Of a stretch of DNA of 12,373 bases, positions 7,030-12,373 are shown one piece after another. The stretch lies in assembly GCA_947441205.1 (NCBI GenBank), contig CANETM010000021.1:1-12373 (forward strand). Direction: 5' to 3'. Position 1 is the first letter of the stretch; every line of letters starts with the position of its first letter. This DNA is from Bacteroidota bacterium. Lineage in GTDB: Bacteria; Bacteroidota; Bacteroidia; Chitinophagales; Chitinophagaceae. A program made the translations under genes and the position numbers. The notes beneath the pieces were generated by a model that was not told the DNA's origin, ran no database searches, and worked only from the letters and a program-made list of their open reading frames with translations.

Positions 7030-7212
7030 ATGGGCAACTTAGGATTTCAAGAATTATTAATTATTGGTGTAGTCGTTTTAGTAATGTTTGGCGGAAGAAA
7101 AATCCCTGAATTCATGAAAGGATTAGGCAAGGGTATCCGTGAGTTTAACGATGCTAAAAATAATGTGAAGAAAGAATTAGAAGATGGTATCAACGAAAAA
7201 GAAGCTAAGTAA
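7030..7212 (+). CDS. tatA: Sec-independent protein translocase TatA/TatE
   Basis: Small membrane subunit that assembles with TatC to move folded proteins across the cytoplasmic membrane. The 60-residue protein has the TatA layout. A short N-terminus MGNLGFQE carries the conserved polar position (Glu8) ahead of the single membrane helix (9-20, LLIIGVVVLVMF). The FGG hinge follows (20-22, FGGRKIPE), then an amphipathic helix (FMKGLGKGIREFNDA, 28-42) and a short charged tail. The short tail and the FG motif favour TatA over TatB. tatC is not in the window. It is followed on the same strand by gatA after 51 bp. Confidence 0.93.
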   Translation: MGNLGFQELLIIGVVVLVMFGGRKIPEFMKGLGKGIREFNDAKNNVKKELEDGINEKEAK

Positions 7213-7263
7213 TTAGTTCCCTTTTCTTCTTTCCTATTATTTATCCTTTAACACCTTAAGCCT

Positions 7264-8715
7264 TTGTTTCGTTTTAATACAATCAAAGACTACCATGCTT
7301 CCTTATTAGCTGGTGAAACGTCTATTATCCAAGCCGTTCATTTTTACTTGGATCAAATTAAACAGCATCAACAACTGAATTCTTTTTTAGAAGTTTTTTC
7401 GGAGGAGGCAATATTACGTGCAGTTGAATTAGACAAGCAACTTGCATCGGGCAAACCATTGGGAAAATTACATGGGGTGGTAGTGGGTATCAAGGATGTG
7501 CTTTGTTATAATGGTCACAAAGTAAGTGCTGCTTCAAAAATATTAGAAAATTATACAGCAATATATTCAGCAACGGCTGTTCAAAAATTATTGGATGAAG
7601 GCGCCATTATTATTGGTCGACAAAATTGTGATGAATTTGCAATGGGCAGCAGTAATGAAAATTCTGCTTTTGGTCCAGTAAAAAATGCATTAGACAATTC
7701 ATATGTTCCTGGGGGGTCTTCAGGTGGTTCAGCAGTTGCGATACAAGCTAATTTGTGTATGATTAGTTTGGGATCTGATACTGGAGGTTCTGTTCGTCAG
7801 CCTGCAGATTTTTGTGGCGTAATTGGACTCAAGCCAAGTTATGGTCGCATTTCAAGATATGGCCTTATTGCCTATGCTTCTTCATTTGATCAAATTGGTA
7901 TTTTTTCCCACAACATTGATGATGCTGCATTTGTATTAGAAGTAATATCGGGTGCCGATAATTTTGATAGTACTGTTTCGTCAAAAAAGGTCCCTAATTA
8001 TTTAGCAGAGGTATCAAATGTAAATAGTGAATTAGAAAAATCAACCACTAAAAAAGTTGCTTATTTTAAAGAGACTTTATCACATCCTGGACTAGACCCT
8101 GAAATTAAAAATCAAACTCTTTCTTATTTAGCATCTTTAACAGAAAAGGGGTATACGGTTGAAGCGATTGACTTTAGTTTACTTTCGTTTTTAGTACCAA
8201 CTTATTATGTACTTACTACAGCTGAAGCATCAAGTAACTTATCAAGGTTTGATGGCATTAAATTTGGGCATAGAACTAAGGACAGCATACAGGATTTAAC
8301 GGAGTTGTATAAAAAATCAAGAACGGAGGGATTTGGAGCCGAAGTGCAAAGAAGAATATTATTAGGCACATTTGTATTAAGTGCCGGGTATTTTGATGCC
8401 TATTTTACAAAGGCGCAGCAGGTAAGAAGAAAGCTAGTTGATTTAACAAACGATTTGTTCAAAAAGTACGACTTTATAGTTTCTCCTACCGTGCCAACCA
8501 CAGCATTTAAAATTGGTACACACCACCACTCAGCAACCGAAATGTTTTTAGCTGATATTTATACCGTTTATGCAAACTTAGTAGGCATACCAGCTATTTC
8601 AATTCCATTATTTAAGCATCCCAATGGCATGCCTTTTGGTTTACAAATAATGAGTGCTTCATTCAATGAAGTTGGGCTACTTCAATTTTCAAAAAAGATG
8701 ATGGAATCAAAATAA
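7264..8715 (+). CDS. gatA: Asp-tRNA(Asn)/Glu-tRNA(Gln) amidotransferase subunit A
   Basis: Glutaminase subunit of GatCAB, which converts Glu-tRNA(Gln) and/or Asp-tRNA(Asn) to the amidated forms. At 483 residues it matches the amidase-signature family. The Ser-cisSer-Lys triad is visible: Lys77 in GVVVGIKDVL, Ser152 in PGGSSGGSA (149-157) and the nucleophile Ser176 in GSDTGGSVRQPADFCG (170-185). GVIGLKPSYGRISRYGLIAYASSFDQIG follows and is characteristic of GatA rather than generic amidases. Translation appears to start at TTG: an in-frame stop lies at 7249-7251 and the next possible start would remove 28 residues of the conserved N-terminus. gatB and gatC are not adjacent. The lytic transglycosylase gene begins 9 nt after the stop, so the two are probably co-transcribed. 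Confidence 0.96.
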   Translation: MFRFNTIKDYHASLLAGETSIIQAVHFYLDQIKQHQQLNSFLEVFSEEAILRAVELDKQLASGKPLGKLHGVVVGIKDVLCYNGHKVSAASKILENYTAIYSATAVQKLLDEGAIIIGRQNCDEFAMGSSNENSAFGPVKNALDNSYVPGGSSGGSAVAIQANLCMISLGSDTGGSVRQPADFCGVIGLKPSYGRISRYGLIAYASSFDQIGIFSHNIDDAAFVLEVISGADNFDSTVSSKKVPNYLAEVSNVNSELEKSTTKKVAYFKETLSHPGLDPEIKNQTLSYLASLTEKGYTVEAIDFSLLSFLVPTYYVLTTAEASSNLSRFDGIKFGHRTKDSIQDLTELYKKSRTEGFGAEVQRRILLGTFVLSAGYFDAYFTKAQQVRRKLVDLTNDLFKKYDFIVSPTVPTTAFKIGTHHHSATEMFLADIYTVYANLVGIPAISIPLFKHPNGMPFGLQIMSASFNEVGLLQFSKKMMESK

Positions 8716-8724
8716 TCAATTCAC

Positions 8725-9798
8725 ATGAAATGGTTTATTAAATTCAATTATCAAGTTTACAAACTCACTTTAATAATATTTTTGTGTGTCACTCCTTTTG
8801 CATTTATAATTGGCCAACAATTCACTCAAAAAACGGATAGTTTAAAACAAGAAAGAATTGGCTTTTCAACCTTGTTTAATATCACTTCTACAGGAAATAT
8901 TGATAAGCCCTTTGAATTTCAATTAAATTCAAAGGGAGTTAGCTTTATCCAAACATACATGGATAAACAAGGTTCAGCTTTATTGAAAATGAAAACTTGG
9001 GCTAAACCCTATTTTAATTTATATGATGACATTTTAATTGCAAATGGCATACCCACCCAATTGAAATACTTAAGTGTTATTGAAAGTCATTTAAGTTCAA
9101 ATTTAACGTCTTGGGCAGGCGCAGTTGGGCCATGGCAACTCATGCCTGCTGAAGCAACTAGATTGGGTTTAAAACTCAGCCCATATGATGAACGAACTGA
9201 TTATTATAAAAGCACACAGGCTGCGGCCACCTTATTAAAGGAGTTGTTCGATAAATATGGTGACTGGTTATTGGTGGTGGCTGCTTATAATGGGGGAGCT
9301 GGACGCGTTAACCGTGCATTAGAAAAAGCGCGTACAAAAGATTTCTGGAAAATTGAATACGACCTTCCATTAGAAACCAGAAATCATGTAAAAAAATTTA
9401 TTGCCACTTATTATGTTTTCGAAGCCGAGAATGCGTCAGCATTCGATAAATGGAATTATGCAAATGCAGCAAACGATGAAGGTAAAGAGAATGCGTCAGC
9501 ATTCGATAATGGGAATAAAGTAAATAAAGCTAAGGATAAAAAAGCTAGTAGTTTATTATTGCAAACCCAATTTCAAGAAGTTGAAGTTTCGGGTAGGTAT
9601 AAAATAAGTTTGATAGCTAATTACCTGAACCTGGACCCAATAGCGTTATCATTATTAAATCCAAAATTTGATCAAGTCGTTGCTGCTGGTAAAACTTATA
9701 AACTGAAACTACCTTTGGGGATGCTGGAAAAATTTGAGGCCCGTAAATTTGATATTTTACAGGCCTCTTTACAATCTTTATATAATATTGTGGAATAA
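8725..9798 (+). CDS. Membrane-targeted lytic transglycosylase with LysM-like C-terminus (MltD-type)
   Basis: Predicted to cleave peptidoglycan glycan strands in the periplasm, forming 1,6-anhydro-muropeptides. The 357-residue protein has a signal or anchor segment at 12-30 (YKLTLIIFLCVTPFAFIIG); Cys21 lacks a good lipobox. The SLT/GH23 domain spans about 95-235: YLSVIESHLSSNLTSWAGAVGPWQLMP (115-141) with probable catalytic Glu120, and the family motif VAAYNGGAGRV (185-195). Residues 235-274 are a low-complexity linker made of two 20-residue repeats. A LysM-like segment follows (about 288-330, GRYKISLIANYLNLDPIALSLLNP), probably for peptidoglycan binding. MltD proteins share the SLT-LysM order but are often longer. 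It is 9 bp downstream of gatA and ends 7 bp from the convergent acidic-protein gene. Confidence 0.9.
   Translation: MKWFIKFNYQVYKLTLIIFLCVTPFAFIIGQQFTQKTDSLKQERIGFSTLFNITSTGNIDKPFEFQLNSKGVSFIQTYMDKQGSALLKMKTWAKPYFNLYDDILIANGIPTQLKYLSVIESHLSSNLTSWAGAVGPWQLMPAEATRLGLKLSPYDERTDYYKSTQAAATLLKELFDKYGDWLLVVAAYNGGAGRVNRALEKARTKDFWKIEYDLPLETRNHVKKFIATYYVFEAENASAFDKWNYANAANDEGKENASAFDNGNKVNKAKDKKASSLLLQTQFQEVEVSGRYKISLIANYLNLDPIALSLLNPKFDQVVAAGKTYKLKLPLGMLEKFEARKFDILQASLQSLYNIVE
9427..9546 (+). repeat. In-frame 60-bp tandem repeat with a conserved palindrome
   Basis: Two adjacent 60-bp units (9427-9486 and 9487-9546) encode ENASAFDKWNYANAANDEGK and ENASAFDNGNKVNKAKDKKA in the linker of the lytic transglycosylase. 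The first 23 bp of each unit are identical (9427-9449 and 9487-9509) and contain a palindrome with arms GAATGC and GCATTC around GTCA. The remaining 37 bp have clearly diverged. The unit length of exactly 20 codons keeps the frame. Confidence 0.85.
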
Positions 9799-9805
9799 GT
9801 TAAAG

Positions 9806-10150
9806 CTAGAAATCGTCTTCGAACTCATCTTTCTCGTCAAATAAGTCGTCATCATCTAAGCTAAGGTCGTCATCTAAGCCAAGGTCATCATCCTCGTCCT
9901 GCCCTTTTTTACCTTTACCAGCTTTTTTAGTTGATTTCTTAGGCATATCAAATTCTTCGAAATCAGGATCCCATGAATCATCTTCTTCCGTTTTTGCCCA
10001 ATCGTCTTCTACTTCTTCTTCCTCTTCATCGATATCATCATCGGCTTCAACAACTTTTTTCTTAGCTGCTGTTTTGCTTAATTTTTCTGAAGGAGCTAAA
10101 TCGGTTTTTTTAACAACTGATTTTTTTTCTTTGATAGTTTTTACTGCCAT
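9806..10150 (-). CDS. Small, highly acidic protein of unknown function
   Basis: A 114-residue protein of strongly biased composition, with no signal peptide or membrane segment. A Lys-rich basic N-terminus (1-33, KTIKEKKSVVKK) precedes an Asp/Glu block (36-58). A distinctive short motif, SWDPDFEEFDMPKK, lies at 59-72 and is the most family-like part. A Lys/Gly-rich patch (71-83) and an acidic tail of near-repeats (DDDLGL, DDDLSL, DDDDLF) follow, ending EFEDDF. The charge pattern suggests an intrinsically disordered binder of basic proteins or a nucleic-acid mimic, but I do not recognise the family. It lies 107 bp downstream of purA on the same strand and converges with the lytic transglycosylase gene. 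The start ATG at 10150-10148 is the only good one. Coding status is supported by the open frame and ordered charge blocks; function is unknown. Confidence 0.8.
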   Translation of the reverse strand: MAVKTIKEKKSVVKKTDLAPSEKLSKTAAKKKVVEADDDIDEEEEEVEDDWAKTEEDDSWDPDFEEFDMPKKSTKKAGKGKKGQDEDDDLGLDDDLSLDDDDLFDEKDEFEDDF

Positions 10151-10218
10151 GGTTTATTGAAGATTACACTGTAAAATTTCAACCATTTTTTTTATTTGCC
10201 AAAAAAAAATGACTTTTT

Positions 10219-10236
10219 TTTAATTTAAAAATTAAA
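10219..10236. other. AT-only inverted repeat downstream of purA
   Basis: TTTAATTT (10219-10226) and AAATTAAA (10229-10236) form perfect 8-bp arms two bases apart, between long A and T tracts (10202-10209, 10214-10221, 10238-10244). On the minus strand it lies about 20 nt after the purA stop. It could be a weak terminator or merely AT-rich spacer; the stem has no GC pair and would be unstable. Confidence 0.25.
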
Positions 10237-10257
10237 TAAAAAAACTATTTTCTGAAA

Positions 10258-11520
10258 TTAAAGATGTATAATTTGATCTCTGCCCGGTCCGTTTGAAACA
10301 AACTTAATTGGCACACCTAAATAAGTATTTATATATTCAATATATGATTTCATGGTAGCAGGTAACTCATTGTCTGTTTTCATTTTTGTAGAGTCTATAT
10401 TCCATCCCTGCATTGTTTTCCAAATTGGCGTTACGGGTGTACCTACTAATTGAAAAGGTACATAGTTTATTTCCTTTCCTTCCATTTCATATGCTATACC
10501 TAAGTCTAAGGTTTCGAAAGAATCCAAAATATCCGCCTTAGTCATAATTATTTGTGTTACACCATTAATCATGCAAGTATATTTAAGTGCCACCAAATCA
10601 ATCCAACCGCAACGACGTGGTCTTCCTGTGGTGGCTCCAAATTCACTTCCAATTTTTCTTAGTTCCTCACCCTTAGCATCATGTAATTCGGTAGGGAAGG
10701 GGCCGCTACCTACACGGGTGCAATAAGCTTTTGAAATACCAAATACTTCGCCAATTTGTTTTGGCGAAATACCAAGGCCAGTACAAACACCTGCTGAAAT
10801 GGTATTACTTGAAGTAACAAATGGGAAAGTTCCAAAATCAATATCTAACATGGAGCCCTGTGCGCCCTCGGCTAATACTTTTTTGCCTTTAGAAATTTGG
10901 TCGTTAATAAAGTACTCGCAATTAATGATATTTAAAGTTTTCAAGAATTCGATTGCCTCGAAAAATTCAGATTCCATTTCACTGATGTCTTCATTGAAAT
11001 TATAACTGTCCAAAATTTTCTGATGCTTCATTCTTAAAGCAATATACTTGCTTATAAATTTCTTATCCAATAAGTCACCCACTCTTAAAGCATTACGACC
11101 TGTCTTATCCATATAAGCAGGACCTATACCTTTTAAAGTAGAACCAATTTTTGCTTCACCCTTAGATAATTCTGAAGCTTTATCCAATGCACGGTGACTA
11201 GGAATGATAATATTGGTACGCTCCGAGATAAATAAATTCTTTTTTACATCAACACCCATGCTTGCAACCGCATCACATTCTTTTTTAAGGGTAACTGGAT
11301 CAAGTACGACTCCGTTTCCAATGATATTTATTTTATCCTGGTGAAATATGCCAGATGGTATTTGATGCAACACCATTTTTGTTCCATTAACATATAAAGT
11401 GTGTCCAGCATTTGGACCTCCTTGAAACCTTGCAATAATATCATACTTTGGTGCAAAATAGTCCACTATCTTACCCTTACCTTCATCACCCCATTGAAGT
11501 CCTAAAATTACGTCTACCAT
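10258..11520 (-). CDS. purA: Adenylosuccinate synthetase
   Basis: Condenses IMP with aspartate using GTP to form adenylosuccinate, the first committed step of AMP synthesis in the cytoplasm. At 420 residues it is full length (E. coli has 432). The N-terminal P-loop is GLQWGDEGKGKIVDYFA (7-23), with the catalytic Asp12. GGPNAGHT (34-41) supplies His40. The switch/IMP region includes GSTLKGIGPAYMDKTGRNALRVGDL (126-150). EGAQGSMLDIDFGTFPFVTSSNT (218-240) and FGATTGRPRRCGW (294-306) form the IMP and Asp loops. TKAD (327-330) is the guanine-specificity motif, and the C-terminal SNGPGRDQIIHL is complete. The gene lies 89 bp downstream of rel/spoT on the same strand. A Bacteroidota -7 box precedes it, so it may have its own promoter. 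Confidence 0.98.
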   Translation of the reverse strand: MVDVILGLQWGDEGKGKIVDYFAPKYDIIARFQGGPNAGHTLYVNGTKMVLHQIPSGIFHQDKINIIGNGVVLDPVTLKKECDAVASMGVDVKKNLFISERTNIIIPSHRALDKASELSKGEAKIGSTLKGIGPAYMDKTGRNALRVGDLLDKKFISKYIALRMKHQKILDSYNFNEDISEMESEFFEAIEFLKTLNIINCEYFINDQISKGKKVLAEGAQGSMLDIDFGTFPFVTSSNTISAGVCTGLGISPKQIGEVFGISKAYCTRVGSGPFPTELHDAKGEELRKIGSEFGATTGRPRRCGWIDLVALKYTCMINGVTQIIMTKADILDSFETLDLGIAYEMEGKEINYVPFQLVGTPVTPIWKTMQGWNIDSTKMKTDNELPATMKSYIEYINTYLGVPIKFVSNGPGRDQIIHL

Positions 11521-11539
11521 GTTTGAATGTTTGAGGACA

Positions 11540-11547
11540 CAAAAATA
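11540..11547 (-). promoter_or_regulatory. Putative purA promoter -7 box
   Basis: The minus strand reads TATTTTTG, an exact TAnnTTTG match, 19 nt before the purA ATG in the 89-bp gap after rel/spoT. No clear TTTG occurs about 20 nt upstream. Spacing to the start codon resembles the rplS and pheT promoters in this window, which supports the call. Confidence 0.5.
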
Positions 11548-11609
11548 AGTCCTGAAAATTGTATTACCTATTTATCCTAATATAATTACACTAATAAATG
11601 AACTAAGTT

Positions 11610-12373
11610 TTACACAGCTTCAGTGTCAAATCTGTTAACTTGTTGAATTCCATTCAAGGATTTTATTCTATCAACTAATTCCTCCAATTCTTCCTTGTCG
11701 TGCACAAATACTTTTATAGTACCCTCGAATAAACCTTCCTTGGATTCAATGGTTAAGGCAGCAATGTTTATTTTAAGTTCGCCACTTATAATATTGGTTA
11801 TTTTATTAACTACACCTACATCATCTAATCCAATTATGCTAAGTCCCGTTAGGAAAGATATTTCTTTATTTTTAGCCCACTTGGTTTTTACAACCCTGTG
11901 TCCATAATTTGCTAATAATTGTGTAGCGTTCGGGCAGGTGGTCCTATGAATAATTAGTCCTTTACCAGTACTTACAAATCCAAATACATCATCCCCGGGA
12001 ATAGGGTTACAACATTTTGCTAAATTATATTTTATCTGATCGCTTGATTCACCAAAAATGATGAGTTCCGAATCCTTTTTAGATAATGGTTTATTGGTAG
12101 TGCTATCCGTAGTTGGCTCTGCAATAACTTGAATAGGCTTAGGAGGTTCAATTTTGTCCCCTAATACTTGAAATAGTTTAAGCTCTTTTAAATCAATATT
12201 TTTAGTGGCTATTCGGTACAATAAATCAAGCTGACTATGAAGTTTATAATAGTTCATGACTTGATCAATATTGAAAGGATTATAAACTGCACCAATACCT
12301 TCCAATTTTCGTTGAAGTGTATATTTTCCTTCTTCAGCAATTATCTTTTTTTCCTCTCTTAAAGCGTCCTTGA
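11610..12373 (-). CDS. RelA/SpoT-family (p)ppGpp synthetase/hydrolase, C-terminal regulatory part
   Basis: The C-terminal 254 codons of a long Rel protein, open to the window edge; the N-terminal hydrolase and synthetase domains lie outside. The visible frame begins KDALREEKKIIAEEGKYTLQRKLEGIG, the segment after the TGS domain. A helical region follows (FNIDQVMNYYKLHSQLDLLYRIA). The conserved-Cys/RIS module is next: NLAKCCNPIPGDDVFGF around 12000-12020, then GKGLIIHRTTCPNA near 11925-11965. The ACT domain is last (LTGLSIIGLDDVGVVNKITNIISG ... IKVFVHD). These regions sense the ribosome and other signals in the family. Bacteroidota often carry both Rel and SpoT-like copies, so the exact symbol is left open. 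The TTG at 12305-12303 is an internal leucine codon, not a start. It is upstream of purA on the same strand. Confidence 0.95.
   Translation of the reverse strand, partial: KDALREEKKIIAEEGKYTLQRKLEGIGAVYNPFNIDQVMNYYKLHSQLDLLYRIATKNIDLKELKLFQVLGDKIEPPKPIQVIAEPTTDSTTNKPLSKKDSELIIFGESSDQIKYNLAKCCNPIPGDDVFGFVSTGKGLIIHRTTCPNATQLLANYGHRVVKTKWAKNKEISFLTGLSIIGLDDVGVVNKITNIISGELKINIAALTIESKEGLFEGTIKVFVHDKEELEELVDRIKSLNGIQQVNRFDTEAV

Noticed and set aside
9427..9509. CRISPR-like repeat pair
   Set aside because: Only two copies, in frame within a coding region, no array and no cas genes.
10799..11005. 68-codon plus-strand ORF inside purA
   Set aside because: Antisense to the conserved PurA IMP-loop region; a shadow.
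11695..11907. 70-codon plus-strand ORF inside rel/spoT
   Set aside because: Antisense to the conserved ACT domain; a shadow.
12303..12305. TTG as start codon of a 231-residue protein
   Set aside because: The frame continues upstream without a stop to the window edge and encodes typical Rel sequence, so the gene is truncated by the window, not short.

Overview
The window looks like a core chromosomal segment of a Bacteroidota bacterium, probably of the Chitinophagaceae or a related environmental lineage. The base composition is AT-rich, and Shine-Dalgarno sequences are nearly absent ahead of the starts. Several genes are preceded by the phylum-specific promoter (-33 TTTG, -7 TAnnTTTG). The best example is at rplS: TTTG, 20 nt, then TACCTTTG. 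The gene order pheT, small coiled-coil gene, zapA, small RNA, rny, and then tatA, gatA, lytic transglycosylase, fits that phylum as I recall it. No phage, transposon, CRISPR or plasmid gene is visible.

Layout: positions 1-1336 (minus) hold all but the C-terminus of the replicative helicase DnaB. A 215-bp divergent spacer with a dyad element and putative promoters separates it from a plus-strand block. That block contains pheT (1552-3963), a 96-residue coiled-coil protein (4000-4290), zapA (4323-4637), a probable 6S-type RNA of the 6S-Flavo kind (about 4692-4816), rny (4847-6412), rplS with its own promoter and a strong intrinsic terminator (6471-6947), tatA (7030-7212), gatA with a TTG start (7264-8715) and a membrane-targeted lytic transglycosylase with a C-terminal LysM-like region (8725-9798). 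From the right end a minus-strand block runs rel/spoT (C-terminal part, 11610-12373), purA (10258-11520) and a small, very acidic protein (9806-10150). The two blocks converge with only 7 bp between stop codons.

Functionally this is a housekeeping neighbourhood: replication (DnaB), translation (PheT, L19, GatA), division (ZapA and perhaps the coiled-coil partner), RNA turnover and global transcription control (RNase Y, 6S RNA), protein export (TatA), cell-wall remodelling (lytic transglycosylase), adenine nucleotide synthesis (PurA) and stringent response (Rel). Rel and PurA are metabolically linked, because (p)ppGpp is known to inhibit adenylosuccinate synthetase in other bacteria.

I found no convincing new multi-gene system. 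The items most worth a second look are the candidate 6S RNA between zapA and rny, a palindrome-bearing 60-bp in-frame tandem repeat inside the lytic transglycosylase, a dyad in the dnaB-pheT spacer, and two small proteins of unknown function (the coiled-coil protein before zapA and the acidic protein after purA).
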